Shown in pieces: positions 16,839 through 26,289 of a stretch of 64,000 bases of DNA. Below the pieces are notes generated by a model. It was not told the origin of the DNA. It made no database searches and worked only from the letters and a program-made list of their open reading frames with translations. Where the stretch lies: the NCBI GenBank assembly GCA_938002255.1, contig CALLAL010000008.1, positions 1 through 64,000 of the forward strand, given 5' to 3'. The DNA is from an uncultured bacterium (lineage in GTDB: Bacteria; Desulfobacterota; BSN033; UBA1163). Positions within the stretch are counted from its first letter, which is position 1. Each line of letters opens with the position of its first letter. Made by a program: the position numbers and the translations under genes.

Positions 16839-17264
16839 ATGGAAACATTTGAAAAAATTTTGATTCCCCTGGACGGTTCTAGTTGCGCTGAGAATGTGCT
16901 TCTTCCTGTAGAAAAACTCGCCTTAAACCTGAAAGCAAGCCTTGCCCTTTTAAGGGTCGTCTCGGTCCATACATTTCCGGGTGTAGATCCGACAGAGGCT
17001 GAAGTCAAAGTGGTTCGGGAAGCAGAATCCTATCTTCAAAAGGTGGAGGACCGCTTAAAAGCCAAGGGGTTTAAGGTGGACAGTCACGTCCGGTACGGAA
17101 ATGATGCAGAGGAAATCCTTGAACATGCCGCCCAAAACGATATTGACCTGATTGCGATGACAACCCATGGTCGGAGTGGCGTAAGACGATTTCTTCTCGG
17201 AAGTGTGGCTGAAAAGGTTCTTCGCCACTCTCCGAAACCCATTTTTCTTATTCGGTGTACCTAA
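16839..17264 (+). CDS. Universal stress protein (UspA family)
   Basis: A 141-residue single-domain Usp protein. It begins with FEKILIPLDGSSCAENVL and ends with the nucleotide-binding signature THGRSGVRRFLLGSVAEKVL followed by PIFLIR. Intact GxxG(9x)G(S/T) spacing suggests that it binds ATP. An AAAGGAGGGG ribosome binding site precedes the ATG. Physiological role is unknown; such proteins respond to growth arrest or redox stress in other bacteria. Confidence 0.92.
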   Translation: METFEKILIPLDGSSCAENVLLPVEKLALNLKASLALLRVVSVHTFPGVDPTEAEVKVVREAESYLQKVEDRLKAKGFKVDSHVRYGNDAEEILEHAAQNDIDLIAMTTHGRSGVRRFLLGSVAEKVLRHSPKPIFLIRCT

Positions 17265-17302
17265 CCATTGAACTGTCCATAAGGTTTAAGGAGAATCAAG
17301 TC

Positions 17303-17842
17303 ATGTTACGGGCGATTGTCTTCATTGTTGTGCTTTTTGTTTTTTCGGTTATCCTCAGCCATGGTCAGGAGGTTTCCAAATCCTCCTTCAATATATTCAG
17401 TCCAGCATTTAAAAATCATGGGACCATTCCTTCTACCTACACGTGTGATGGCCTCAACATCAATCCCCCTTTAAAGATTGAGAGAATCCCTTCGCAGACT
17501 CAATCGCTGGCCCTGGTTTTTGATGACCTCGATGCGCCAAGGGGTTCTTATGTCCACTGGATTTTATGGAACATTGATCCCAATATTAAAGAAATAAAGG
17601 AATATTCAGTGCCCGAAGGTGCCACTCAAGGATTAAATGATTTTAAACAAAATCGTTATGGAGGTCCTTGTCCTCCCAGGCGATCCCATCGATATGTTTT
17701 CAAACTCTATGCCCTTGATTGCCATCTCGATTTGAGTCCCCATGCTACCAAAACCGATCTTGAAAAGGCCATGGCCGGTCATATCCTGGCTCAAGCCCAA
17801 TGGATGGGAGTTTATCAGAGGGTACGCCCTGTTCCAAAATAA
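17303..17842 (+). CDS. YbhB/YbcL-type PEBP-like protein, secreted
   Basis: A 179-residue phosphatidylethanolamine-binding-protein family member with an N-terminal signal peptide (MLRAIVFIVVLFVFSVILSHG). Family marks are IPSTYTCDG near the mature start, ALVFDDLDAP with SYVHWILWNI, and GYGGPCPP-like GGPCPPRRSHRY. I prefer the ATG at 17303, with AAGGAGAAT just upstream, over the in-frame start at 17255 that overlaps the stress-protein gene. The ligand of the bacterial family is unknown. Confidence 0.88.
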   Translation: MLRAIVFIVVLFVFSVILSHGQEVSKSSFNIFSPAFKNHGTIPSTYTCDGLNINPPLKIERIPSQTQSLALVFDDLDAPRGSYVHWILWNIDPNIKEIKEYSVPEGATQGLNDFKQNRYGGPCPPRRSHRYVFKLYALDCHLDLSPHATKTDLEKAMAGHILAQAQWMGVYQRVRPVPK

Positions 17843-17858
17843 GGTGATCAGGTTCTCT

Positions 17859-18107
17859 TTATACGGGTGGCACCTCAGGTTCGGGAAAGGGCCGTTCAAT
17901 CTCTCTCAACGGATGTTTTACCTTTAACCCCATACGGTATCGGGCATGGCAGTTTGGACAGATCAGGTAGAGTTCTCCGTAAGGGTCTTCTTGGCCCCAT
18001 TTGAACGAAAGATGAAAACCATCCTGATAACCGCAAGACGGACATTGATAGACTTCGCCCTCAGGCAGAAGCGATTGGACCTCCTTTTTTGAACCCATCT
18101 CCATCAC
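17859..18107 (-). CDS. Small zinc-ribbon protein of unknown function
   Basis: An 82-residue protein with two CPxC knuckles (CPSCGYQD near residue 22 and CPNCHARY near residue 50), enough for one zinc ribbon. The C-terminus is proline- and glutamate-rich (PFPEPEVPPV). GGAGG lies upstream of ATG codons at 18107 and 18104. It converges on the PEBP-like gene, with the stops 16 bases apart. I do not recognise a family beyond the zinc ribbon. Confidence 0.6.
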   Translation of the reverse strand: MMEMGSKKEVQSLLPEGEVYQCPSCGYQDGFHLSFKWGQEDPYGELYLICPNCHARYRMGLKVKHPLREIERPFPEPEVPPV

Positions 18108-18320
18108 AGGTATCTTCCTCCTTGTTTAAATTTTAAAGTCGAGTAGAGCCTCCCTTATGCCCTTTTTGATGAACCAGCCGTCTGAGGGAGTGTTGTCGAG
18201 TTATCCAAAGCTTAACATACCTTCTCCGAATTGTATCCACCCAACCCCTTCAATCCTCTTTCGGATAAGGGTTTCTTGTTATTCTGCCAAAGGATGGTTA
18301 TAAATAATAACGGAGGTGTT

Positions 18321-20381
18321 ATGGAACCTAAATTTACCAATCGGTTGATTCATGAAACGAGTCCCTATCTTTTACAACACGCTCATAATCCTGTAGATTG
18401 GTATCCGTGGGGAGAGGAAGCCCTTGAACGAGCTAAGAAAGAAGATAAACCCATCCTTCTCAGCATCGGGTATTCGTCCTGCCACTGGTGCCATGTGATG
18501 GAAAAAGAGTCGTTTGAAAATGAGGCAATTGCTCAATTGATGAATGAGCGATTTATTAATATCAAAGTCGATCGGGAAGAAAGACCGGATCTGGATGAAC
18601 TCTATATGAACGCGGTTCAGGTCATGACGGGAAGCGGGGGATGGCCGATGACGGTCTTTTTAACACCTGATCTTGTTCCCTTCCATGGAGGGACTTATTT
18701 CCCTCCAGAGGACCGAATGGGGATGCCCGGTTTTCCGAAGGTGCTCATCACGGTTTCCAATTACTACCATGCCCATCGAAAAGAAGTAAAGGAGATGGCT
18801 GATCAAATGCAAAGAGCGCTCCATCAAATCGCCGAGCTCTCTCCCGCCCAGGAGAAACTCAATCCCGATTTCCTTTCCCATGCCTTTGATCAGATCAGCA
18901 AACAGTTTGATCCTGTTCACGGAGGGTTTGGTCGAGCCCCAAAATTTCCAAACAGTATGACCCTTTCATTTCTTTTAAGATACTGGAAGGTCAGCGGAGA
19001 AAAGGATGCCCTCCAAATGGTTGAGAAGTCCCTTGAGAAGATGGCCCAGGGTGGAATTTATGACCATCTTGGAGGAGGTTTCCATCGGTATTCCGTTGAT
19101 GAGCGATGGCTCATCCCTCACTTTGAGAAAATGCTTTATGATAATGCGCTCCTATCCAGAACTTACATGGAATCCTACCGGGCGACGAAAAAGGAATTCT
19201 ATCTTGGCGTGGCACAAGAGGTCCTGTCCTATGTCCTTCGGGAGATGAAAGGTTCTGAAGGGTGTTTCTACTCAACCCAGGATGCTGATAGCGAGGACCG
19301 GGAAGGGACCTTTTATCTCTGGTCAAAGAACGAGATTAAAGAACTCCTGGGTAAGGAAAAAGGCGTCCCCTTTTGCGCCTATTATGGAGTGACCTCCCAA
19401 GGTAATTTTGAGGAGGGGACAAGCGTATTGCATGTTGCCACTCCTCTTCCAAAAGTTTCAGAATTATATGGTATTCCTGTTCTTCAATTAGAGGAATGGT
19501 TGTCGGAAGGCCGGAAGATTCTCTTTGAGGCAAGAGAGAAGAGGGCAAAACCGAGAAGGGATGAAAAAGTCCTGACCTCCTGGAACGGTTTGATGATCTC
19601 CAGTCTGGTTGATGGATTCCAATGCACCCGGAAAGAAGCTTTTCTCAAAAGTGCAGAAGAGGCCACCCAATTTATTTTGGAAGGAATGAAACGACATGGT
19701 CAACTCATGAGGGTATTTCACCATGGAACATGGCATATCCCTGGGTTTTCGGAGGATTATGCCTTTTTGATTCAGGCCCTTATCGATCTTTATGAAACCA
19801 CCTTTCATCTCCCTTATCTTGAGATGGCAAACGACCTCAACGAGCAAATGATTTGCCATTTCTGGGACGATGAATTAGGCGGGTTCTTCTTTACCGGAAA
19901 AGAACATGCTTCTCCGATAGCCCGTTCGAAGAGTCCTTACGATCACGCGATACCCTCCGCGAATTCCATCGCCGTGTCCAATCTTATCCGGTTGGGTTCT
20001 TTGACCGGAAATGAATCCTTCAAAGAAAAGGCTAAACAGATTTTCCAACTTTTTTATCGTTATCTTTCTGAACAGCCCATGGGCTTCAGTCAGATGTTCT
20101 CAGGACTCAGTTTCTATCTCTATCCTCAAGAAATGGGGATCGTTGGTTCAAAGAAGGATCCTCGAACGATATCCATGTTGACTGAGATCTACCTGACTTA
20201 TCTGCCCAATAAGATCTTGAGTCTGAGAGATCCAGAGGAGCCATTAAAAGAGACCTGGCTTCCTTTTTTAAGGGAGAAGGGTCTCCCAGAAAGACCAACC
20301 TTCTTTCTTTGCAGAGGATTTACCTGCCTTCCTCCGATATCGAGGATCGATCAATTATCCTCCTTCCTCAAGGAGGGTTGA
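18321..20381 (+). CDS. YyaL/SSP411-type thioredoxin-domain protein (DUF255)
   Basis: A 686-residue protein with an N-terminal thioredoxin-like domain (about 1-165) that has the family sequence [18 protein letters not shown] and the redox motif SSCHWCHVM, followed by a long alpha/alpha-barrel of the six-hairpin glycosidase type (about 190-650). The family is widespread and its substrate is not established. The ATG at 18321 has CGGAGG 6 nt upstream and gives the standard N-terminus; the open frame from 18231 extends too far. Two stretches of the barrel show [11 protein letters not shown] and DAIPSANS-like signatures typical of the family. Confidence 0.92.
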   Translation: MEPKFTNRLIHETSPYLLQHAHNPVDWYPWGEEALERAKKEDKPILLSIGYSSCHWCHVMEKESFENEAIAQLMNERFINIKVDREERPDLDELYMNAVQVMTGSGGWPMTVFLTPDLVPFHGGTYFPPEDRMGMPGFPKVLITVSNYYHAHRKEVKEMADQMQRALHQIAELSPAQEKLNPDFLSHAFDQISKQFDPVHGGFGRAPKFPNSMTLSFLLRYWKVSGEKDALQMVEKSLEKMAQGGIYDHLGGGFHRYSVDERWLIPHFEKMLYDNALLSRTYMESYRATKKEFYLGVAQEVLSYVLREMKGSEGCFYSTQDADSEDREGTFYLWSKNEIKELLGKEKGVPFCAYYGVTSQGNFEEGTSVLHVATPLPKVSELYGIPVLQLEEWLSEGRKILFEAREKRAKPRRDEKVLTSWNGLMISSLVDGFQCTRKEAFLKSAEEATQFILEGMKRHGQLMRVFHHGTWHIPGFSEDYAFLIQALIDLYETTFHLPYLEMANDLNEQMICHFWDDELGGFFFTGKEHASPIARSKSPYDHAIPSANSIAVSNLIRLGSLTGNESFKEKAKQIFQLFYRYLSEQPMGFSQMFSGLSFYLYPQEMGIVGSKKDPRTISMLTEIYLTYLPNKILSLRDPEEPLKETWLPFLREKGLPERPTFFLCRGFTCLPPISRIDQLSSFLKEG

Positions 20382-20464
20382 ATGGTTCACTCTCTACAGA
20401 GGACCCCGATTGCATTCAATCGAATGGGTAACCTTTTGGAACCTTATGCATTTATTTAATCTAT

Positions 20465-20494
20465 TTGACAATTAGAAGAAAAAGTTATTAAAAT
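20465..20494 (+). promoter_or_regulatory. Promoter of ffh and the downstream translation operon
   Basis: -35 TTGACA (20465-20470), 18-bp AT-rich spacer, -10 TAAAAT (20489-20494), about 30 bp before the ffh ATG. Confidence 0.6.
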
Positions 20495-20523
20495 AAAACA
20501 TTTAGCATTTTCTGAGAGACATT

Positions 20524-21864
20524 ATGTTTGACAGTCTATCATCCAAATTGGAAGCGGTTTTTAAAAAACTTCGAGGCCATGGGAAGTTAACGGAGCAGAA
20601 TATTGAAGAGGCCCTCAAAGAGGTGAGGGTGGCTCTGCTCGAAGCCGATGTTAATTTTAAAGTTGTAAAAGAGTTCATCCAATCGGTTCAGCAAAGGGCG
20701 ATTGGGCAAGAGGTGATGGCCAGCCTGACCCCTGCTCAGCAGCTCATTAAGATCGTCAAGGAGGAGATGATCTCCCTGATGGGTGGACAGGAACAGAGGA
20801 TTCAACTTTCGGGAAGCCCTCCCATCCCCATCATGCTCGTGGGTCTTCACGGTTGTGGAAAAACAACGACCGCGGCGAAACTGGCCCGGCATTTTCTGGG
20901 GATGAGAAAACGACCTTACCTCGTTCCTGCAGATGTGTATCGTCCAGCCGCCATTGAACAACTCCAGAGACTTGGGGAAGAATTAAACGTTGAGTTCTAC
21001 AGACCCACTCCCTCTCAAGAACCTCTCGAGATCTGTCTCAAAGCCAGGGAGGCCGCTTTAAAGGGTGGGTTCGACCTCATGCTCATTGATACGGCTGGAA
21101 GGCTTCATATTGATGAAGCCCTGATGCTCGAGCTCAGAGAGATCAAAACCCAAATCAAGCCGAAAGAAATTCTTCTGGTGGCTGATGCCATGACCGGCCA
21201 GGATGCAGTCAATGTGGCGAAGAGTTTTAACGAACGGCTGGGAATTGATGGAATCATCCTGACCAAAATGGATGGAGATGCTCGAGGAGGAGCGGCCCTT
21301 TCCATCAAAGCTGTTACACAGAAACCGATTAAATTGATTGGTGTGGGAGAGAAGCTGGACGCCCTTGAAGTCTTCCACCCTGAACGAATGGTTTCAAGAA
21401 TTTTGGGAATGGGCGATGTCTTGACGTTAATCGAAAAGGCAGAGGCTGCATTTGATGAAAAGAAAGCTCGGGAATTAGAGAAGAAGATTCGTAAAGACTC
21501 CTTTACGCTGGAGGATTTTCGCGATCAGCTTCAGCAGATTCGAAAAATGGGATCCCTTGAATCGATCCTCCACATGATTCCAGGCCTTCCGAAGATGATG
21601 AAGGGCAGAGGGGAATTGCAGGTGGATGATAAAGAACTCATCCATGTGGAAGCCATCATTAACTCGATGACCCCCAAAGAGAGGGCGAATATCGCCATCA
21701 TCAATGGGAGCAGGCGTTTAAGAATAGCCAAGGGAAGTGGAACGTCTGTTCAGGAAGTTAATCGGCTTTTAAAACAGTATGCCCAGGCTCGAAAGATGAT
21801 GAAACAGTTTTCTAAAATAGGTCAGAAAGGGATGGGTCGAGGAAGGGTTCCGTTCTTTTCCTAA
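20524..21864 (+). CDS. ffh: Signal recognition particle GTPase Ffh
   Basis: Ffh binds signal sequences and docks ribosomes to FtsY at the membrane. The 446-residue protein has the N domain (about 1-90), the G domain with GLHGCGKTTTAAKLA (P-loop), DTAGRLHID and TKMDGDARGG, and a methionine-rich M domain (about 300-446) with GMGDVLTLIEKAE and a basic tail. The G1 loop carries Cys in place of the more common Ser or Ala (GCGKT). It leads a block of translation genes ending with yraN. Confidence 0.96.
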   Translation: MFDSLSSKLEAVFKKLRGHGKLTEQNIEEALKEVRVALLEADVNFKVVKEFIQSVQQRAIGQEVMASLTPAQQLIKIVKEEMISLMGGQEQRIQLSGSPPIPIMLVGLHGCGKTTTAAKLARHFLGMRKRPYLVPADVYRPAAIEQLQRLGEELNVEFYRPTPSQEPLEICLKAREAALKGGFDLMLIDTAGRLHIDEALMLELREIKTQIKPKEILLVADAMTGQDAVNVAKSFNERLGIDGIILTKMDGDARGGAALSIKAVTQKPIKLIGVGEKLDALEVFHPERMVSRILGMGDVLTLIEKAEAAFDEKKARELEKKIRKDSFTLEDFRDQLQQIRKMGSLESILHMIPGLPKMMKGRGELQVDDKELIHVEAIINSMTPKERANIAIINGSRRLRIAKGSGTSVQEVNRLLKQYAQARKMMKQFSKIGQKGMGRGRVPFFS

Positions 21865-21986
21865 AAGCAAAGCGCATAGCGCATGGGACAACGGGTCTTC
21901 CATTCAAGGTCAAGTAGAATTTTTGCTTTGCCCCTGGCTCTATGCCCTTCGCGATACATTGATAGAGGGAGGTGGTAAAAGACCAT

Positions 21987-22256
21987 ATGGCGACATCGAT
22001 GAGATTGATGAGATTTGGTGGGAAGAAGAGGCCTTATTATCGGATTGTGGTGGCAGACCGTCGATCTCCCAGAGACGGCAGGTTTATCGAACAGGTGGGC
22101 ACTTACGATCCACGGAAAGACCCAGCAGAAGTCCGAATTAAAGAAGAGAAGGCTATTGGCTGGCTCAAAAAAGGGGCTCAGCCTACTCCGACCGTACGTC
22201 AACTTCTAATTCAATCGGGTGTGACCAAAACGCTTGTAGAGGGAAAACCTCTTTAA
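21987..22256 (+). CDS. rpsP: Ribosomal protein bS16
   Basis: Small-subunit protein S16, normal in length. It opens with [28 protein letters not shown], the family signature, and ends in the variable region. I chose ATG 21987; GGGAGGT lies 13 nt upstream. A GTG at 21972 within that purine run is the alternative and would add five residues. The rpsP-khpA-rimM-trmD-rplS order is conserved in bacteria. Confidence 0.94.
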   Translation: MATSMRLMRFGGKKRPYYRIVVADRRSPRDGRFIEQVGTYDPRKDPAEVRIKEEKAIGWLKKGAQPTPTVRQLLIQSGVTKTLVEGKPL

Positions 22257-22416
22257 ACACGGGCATTCAATCGTGTCAAGCAGGGATTCACAAGGTATTC
22301 TGCAATCCCACAAAAAGAGGGTAATTGGCGGAGACAAAAAAAGGGTGATTTTCTTCTCTCATCGTGATTTCGGAAAAATCTCTCCAAGAACGTTTGCTTG
22401 CATTGGAGGTGGGACG

Positions 22417-22653
22417 ATGACGGCAAAAGAATTGATCGAGTTTATTGCGAAAGCGTTGGTCGATCATCCTGAACAGGTTAAAGTTTCTGAGGTGGAAGGA
22501 GAGAAGACCTCGGTCATTGAGCTTTCTGTGGCCAAGGATGATTTAGGAAAAATCATCGGCAAACAGGGCAGGACGGCAAGGGCGATCCGAGTGATTCTTG
22601 GAGCCGCCTCAGCCAATTTAGGGAAACGCTCTGTTTTAGAAATCATTGAATAG
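22417..22653 (+). CDS. khpA: KH-domain RNA-binding protein KhpA (YlqC)
   Basis: A 78-residue protein with one KH domain and the [15 protein letters not shown] motif (GxxG loop). KhpA partners with KhpB/EloR in some bacteria and binds many RNAs. The ATG at 22417 has GGAGGTGGG just upstream and gives the standard N-terminus ([19 protein letters not shown]). It sits in the usual place between rpsP and rimM. Confidence 0.93.
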   Translation: MTAKELIEFIAKALVDHPEQVKVSEVEGEKTSVIELSVAKDDLGKIIGKQGRTARAIRVILGAASANLGKRSVLEIIE

Positions 22654-22658
22654 AATCG

Positions 22659-23186
22659 ATGGATCAGACTCTCTACCCAATCGGGAAAGTTGTCAAACCC
22701 CATGGGGTGAGGGGGAAAATCAAGATAGAATATTTCGGGGAGGATCCCAGTCAATTTCCTCCCTATCCTTGCATCTATATCAAAGACAGCTTGGGACACC
22801 CAAAGCCTTTTGAAATTCTGGAAGTCACCCCACAATTACCACGCCTCATTTTAAGATTGAAAGGCATCGAAAAGATTGAAGAAACCGTGGCTCTCATCGG
22901 TAAGGAGATATTTGTCCGTCGAGAAGATCTCCCTCCCCTCGAAGAGGGGGAGTATTACTGGTTTGAGATTCTTGGGATGAGGGTTGAAACAGAGACGGGA
23001 AAGTCGATCGGCATAGTGAAAGAGATTTTTCCAACCGGAGCCAATGATGTCTACATTGTCTCAGGGAAGAGAGGCGAGATTTTTCTCCCTGCAATTGAAG
23101 GCGTTATCCAGAGCATTGACCGTCAAAGGAGAGTTATCCGGGTTGTTCGAATGGAAGGATTATGGGAGGAGGAAGATGAAGTTTGA
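22659..23186 (+). CDS. rimM: Ribosome maturation factor RimM
   Basis: RimM assists 30S head assembly by binding S19. The 175-residue protein has the N-terminal RimM beta barrel ([19 protein letters not shown]) and the C-terminal PRC domain ([16 protein letters not shown] to [12 protein letters not shown]). It starts 5 nt after khpA and overlaps trmD by 11 bases. Confidence 0.95.
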   Translation: MDQTLYPIGKVVKPHGVRGKIKIEYFGEDPSQFPPYPCIYIKDSLGHPKPFEILEVTPQLPRLILRLKGIEKIEETVALIGKEIFVRREDLPPLEEGEYYWFEILGMRVETETGKSIGIVKEIFPTGANDVYIVSGKRGEIFLPAIEGVIQSIDRQRRVIRVVRMEGLWEEEDEV

Positions 23187-23910
23187 TATCCTCACCCTTT
23201 TCCCGAAGATGTTCTTCTCTCCATTTGAGGAGAGCATTCTGGCAAGAGGCATTGAGAAAGGGCTGATTGAGATAAGGACGATCAACATCCGGAACTTCGC
23301 TCAGGATAAACACCAGGTGGTGGATGACACTCCTTACGGCGGAGGGCAGGGAATGGTGATGAAGGTCGAACCCATTGCCCGCGCCATTGAGCAGGTGAGA
23401 GCAGAAGATCCCTCAGCCTGGACGATCTACCTTACCCCGGAGGGGAAACCTTTGAATCAGGAGCGGGTCAAAGAGCTCTCTTCCCGATCTCATCTCATCC
23501 TTCTCTGTGGAAGATATGAGGGAGTTGATGAGAGAGTCAGAGAACTCTTCATCGATGAGGAAATCTCCATCGGTGATTATGTTCTGACAGGAGGAGAATT
23601 AGCGGCAATGGTTCTCATCGATGCGGTTTCAAGATTGGTACCTGGTGTGCTGGGATCGGATCGTTCAGCAGAGAATGATTCCTTTTATGATGATCTGTTG
23701 GAGTATCCACAATATACCCGACCAGCCAATTTCAGGGGGTATGAAGTTCCCAGCGTCCTGCTTTCAGGAAACCATCAAGCCATCTCGCTATGGAGAAGGA
23801 GGGAAGCCCTCCGACGGACTTATTTAAGAAGGCCGGACCTCCTGAGTAAGGCGACTCTTTCAGAGGAAGATAAACAGATTCTGGAAGAGATAGCGAAAAA
23901 GAATCGTTGA
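23176..23910 (+). CDS. trmD: tRNA (guanine-37-N1) methyltransferase TrmD
   Basis: TrmD methylates G37 next to the anticodon to prevent +1 frameshifting. The 244-residue SPOUT protein has [13 protein letters not shown], the [17 protein letters not shown] block, the trefoil-knot SAM site [12 protein letters not shown] and [16 protein letters not shown]. The ATG at 23176 has AGGAGG upstream, inside the end of rimM. Confidence 0.96.
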   Translation: MKFDILTLFPKMFFSPFEESILARGIEKGLIEIRTINIRNFAQDKHQVVDDTPYGGGQGMVMKVEPIARAIEQVRAEDPSAWTIYLTPEGKPLNQERVKELSSRSHLILLCGRYEGVDERVRELFIDEEISIGDYVLTGGELAAMVLIDAVSRLVPGVLGSDRSAENDSFYDDLLEYPQYTRPANFRGYEVPSVLLSGNHQAISLWRRREALRRTYLRRPDLLSKATLSEEDKQILEEIAKKNR

Positions 23911-23916
23911 TGAGCG

Positions 23917-24483
23917 ATGGCGTCTAATCTCTATTTAGGATTAGTCCACTATCCGGTCTATGATCGAAAGAGAGAAGTGGTCACCACGGCGGTGACCAAT
24001 CTCGATATTCACGACCTCGCACGCTGTGCCAAGACCTTTGGATTGGGAGGGTTGTTTATTATCACTCCTCTCGAGAGCCAGATAGCGTTGGTCGAGAGGA
24101 TCATCAACCACTGGAGTTTTGGAGTAGGAGCGGCTTACAACCCCACTCGGAAGGAATCTTTAACCTTGGTCCGCCTCTCTCGAAGCATTGATGAGGCAGA
24201 TGAGGAGATTTCCTGTTTCCATCATAGAAAGGCAAAACGGATTGCCACAGGGGCGTCTTTTTTCCCCGGATGTATCCGTTATGGAGAGTTGAAGCGACTT
24301 CTCGGGGACCCGAAAAGTCCTTTCTTACTCCTCTTTGGTACGGGATGGGGATTAACGCAAGAGGTCAAAGAGCAGTCGGACTATGTGCTGGCACCTATCG
24401 AAGGAAAAGGTTATAATCACCTTTCAGTTCGGTCCGCCGTGGCCATCATCTTAGACCGACTGTTGGGCGATCGAATTGAATAG
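23917..24483 (+). CDS. SPOUT-superfamily RNA methyltransferase (Methyltrn_RNA_4 type)
   Basis: A 188-residue protein of the short SPOUT family often found between trmD and rplS in deltaproteobacteria and Aquificales. The opening [20 protein letters not shown] and the knot-like [13 protein letters not shown] and [20 protein letters not shown] support a SAM-binding trefoil knot. The RNA target is not known. It overlaps the rplS region by only a few bases before the chosen rplS start. Confidence 0.85.
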   Translation: MASNLYLGLVHYPVYDRKREVVTTAVTNLDIHDLARCAKTFGLGGLFIITPLESQIALVERIINHWSFGVGAAYNPTRKESLTLVRLSRSIDEADEEISCFHHRKAKRIATGASFFPGCIRYGELKRLLGDPKSPFLLLFGTGWGLTQEVKEQSDYVLAPIEGKGYNHLSVRSAVAIILDRLLGDRIE

Positions 24484-24496
24484 AAGGGAGAGTAAG

Positions 24497-24850
24497 ATGA
24501 ACTCGTTAGAACTAATTGAAAGGGAACAGTTAAGGACCGACCTGACCCCATTCAAGGTTGGGGATACCGTTCGGGTTCATGTGAAGATCATCGAGGGAGA
24601 TAAAGAGCGGATCCAACCCTTTGAGGGAGTGGTCATTCGGAAAAAGGCCGGAGGAATCCGATCGAGTTTTACCGTGAGAAAGATCTCCTATGGGATTGGT
24701 GTAGAAAGAATCTTTCCTATGCATTCTCCGAGGATCGATCGGATCGATGTGATCAACCGTGGAAAGGTAAGACGGGCAAAACTCTTCTACCTTCGGAGCC
24801 TGAAAGGCAAAGCGGCAAGGATCCGGGGTGAAAAAAAGAAAGAAAATTGA
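24497..24850 (+). CDS. rplS: Ribosomal protein bL19
   Basis: Large-subunit protein at the 30S interface. The 117-residue product has [29 protein letters not shown] and the family tail [12 protein letters not shown] 24497 has GGGAGAGTAAG upstream; a start at 24476 overlapping the methyltransferase gene is less likely. Confidence 0.96.
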   Translation: MNSLELIEREQLRTDLTPFKVGDTVRVHVKIIEGDKERIQPFEGVVIRKKAGGIRSSFTVRKISYGIGVERIFPMHSPRIDRIDVINRGKVRRAKLFYLRSLKGKAARIRGEKKKEN

Positions 24851-24980
24851 TTCCCACATTTGAATGATGAAATCAAGGAATGATGGAGAGAAAGGCCAAC
24901 CCTTTTCAACAACCACCCTTTCCCCTTCCTTCATTCCTCTTGGTTTGACAATGCTTTTTCCTGCTCTTCCTCCGCAGTCC

Positions 24981-25577
24981 ATGGACTATTTCGAAAAACT
25001 ATACTATCGTCAGGGCTATCGGAGGATTGCCGGAGTGGATGAAGCGGGAAGAGGTCCCCTTGCCGGGCCGGTCGTTGCTGCAGCGGTCATCCTACCAGAA
25101 GGAGGCATTGGTCAACCCCTTTTTGACTCCAAGCAGATCCCTTCAAGAAAAAGAGAGGCTCTCTATCAAGTTATCCTATCAAAAGCCTTAGGGGTGGGCA
25201 TTGGGATAATTTACCAGGAGGAGATTGACCGCTTCAATATCTTTCGGGCAACCTTGAAGGCTATGGTGCTTGCGATTGAGAACCTTTCTACTCCCCCCGA
25301 TTTCGTTTTGATCGATGGCAATCAACCCATTCCCTTTCCTCTCCCCCAGAAACCCATTTGTCAAGGAGATCGAATTTGCAATTCCATTGCTGCTGCCTCT
25401 ATCGTAGCCAAGGTCACACGGGACCGTATCATGATCGAGTTTCATGACCGATTTCCTCAGTACAATTTTGCGAAACACAAGGGCTACGGGACCCAAGAAC
25501 ATCGTAAAGCGATTCAGACCTTCGGTGTCTGTGACCTCCATCGGAAGACCTTTAAGGGAGTTAAAGAATATTTATGA
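24981..25577 (+). CDS. rnhB: Ribonuclease HII
   Basis: RNase HII removes ribonucleotides and RNA:DNA hybrids. Catalytic acids are visible in GVDEAGRGPLAGPV (Asp and Glu), in the LIDGN block and in the SIVAKVTRDRIM block. The ATG at 24981 gives 198 residues with the usual short N-terminus (MDYFEKLYYRQGYRRIAGVDEAG). In-frame ATGs at 24951 and 24864 would add an unusual extension; none has a convincing Shine-Dalgarno. Confidence 0.93.
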   Translation: MDYFEKLYYRQGYRRIAGVDEAGRGPLAGPVVAAAVILPEGGIGQPLFDSKQIPSRKREALYQVILSKALGVGIGIIYQEEIDRFNIFRATLKAMVLAIENLSTPPDFVLIDGNQPIPFPLPQKPICQGDRICNSIAAASIVAKVTRDRIMIEFHDRFPQYNFAKHKGYGTQEHRKAIQTFGVCDLHRKTFKGVKEYL

Positions 25578-25604
25578 TGAGGGATAGGGCAGAGCAGAGC
25601 CGAG

Positions 25605-25988
25605 ATGGGGGAAACAAGAGTCATGGAGAAAAAAGAACTTGGCAAAAAGGGTGAAGCGATTGCCCTTCAGTTTTTGAAAAAGAAGGGCTATCGTATCCTT
25701 GAAAAAAATTATATGTGTAAGTTAGGAGAGATCGATCTGATCGCCCAAGAGAAAGATACTTTGGCCTTTGTGGAGGTGAAGACCAGAAGATCTACCACCT
25801 TTGGGCCACCCCAAATGGCTGTGGGTCAAAAAAAGCAGGAACAGATGTCTAAAGCGGCACTTCATTTTTTAAAAGAGAGGAGGCTCGAAGAGGCAAAGGC
25901 TCGGTTCGATGTCGTCGCCATTCTTTTCGGTCCCCAGGGGGCGGAGATCGAACTTATCCGGAATGCCTTTGATTTGCAATATCGATAA
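25605..25988 (+). CDS. YraN/UPF0102 family nuclease-fold protein
   Basis: A 127-residue protein with the conserved restriction-endonuclease-like core: KKGEAIALQFLKKKGYRIL, GEIDLIAQEKD and LAFVEVKTR. The E-x-D and ExK pattern matches the PD-(D/E)XK fold, but a nuclease role is not shown for the family. An internal ATG at 25623 (MEKKELGKKGE) is the alternative start. It closes the ffh-to-yraN block, 27 nt after rnhB. Confidence 0.9.
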   Translation: MGETRVMEKKELGKKGEAIALQFLKKKGYRILEKNYMCKLGEIDLIAQEKDTLAFVEVKTRRSTTFGPPQMAVGQKKQEQMSKAALHFLKERRLEEAKARFDVVAILFGPQGAEIELIRNAFDLQYR

Positions 25989-25996
25989 AGCTGACG

Positions 25997-26024
25997 TTGA
26001 CTTTTTAATTTTCTTTTGTAAAAA
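25997..26024 (+). promoter_or_regulatory. Promoter of the thiamine operon
   Basis: -35 TTGACT (25997-26002), 16-bp spacer, -10 TAAAAA (26019-26024), immediately upstream of the TPP riboswitch. Confidence 0.5.
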
Positions 26025-26033
26025 TTAGGGTAA

Positions 26034-26133
26034 ACGTGCTAGGGGAGCTCATCTGGGCTGAGAGTCCCTGTTCGGGTTTAAACGACAGGGAGACCCTCTG
26101 AACCTGTTTGGGTAATTCCAACGAAGGGAAGCG
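26034..26133 (+). promoter_or_regulatory. TPP riboswitch (THI element)
   Basis: The thiamine-pyrophosphate aptamer shows its conserved parts in order: AGGGGAGCTC, GGGCTGAGAG, a variable hairpin (CCTGTTCGGGTTTAAACGACAGG region), ACCCTCTGAACCTGTTTGGGTAATTCC split across the P4-P5 core, and CGAAGGGAAGCGG. It precedes the thiamine genes and is followed at once by a terminator hairpin, so TPP binding should switch transcription off. Confidence 0.93.
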
Positions 26134-26143
26134 GAAAACAAAA

Positions 26144-26188
26144 AAAGAGCCGTAATACCTCCATTGGAATTACGGCTCTTTTATTTTT
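26144..26188 (+). terminator. Riboswitch-controlled intrinsic terminator
   Basis: AAAGAGCCGTAAT (26144-26156) is inverted at 26169-26181 and followed by TTATTTTT. The loop and 3' arm (TTGGAATTAC, 26164-26173) can instead pair with GTAATTCCAA (26112-26121) in the aptamer core, giving a mutually exclusive antiterminator. Confidence 0.85.
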
Positions 26189-26289
26189 AATCATTCAGTG
26201 ATTGGTTTATGGTAACCCATAACAATGAGCGAAGGTTAAAAAAATGATGAGACACTTATATATGAAGAGGAGGATCAAGGGAGGAAGAC

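Noticed and set aside
18231-18320. N-terminal extension of the YyaL-like protein
   Set aside because: The ATG at 18321 has a strong ribosome binding site and the family N-terminus; the extension reads through non-conserved DNA.
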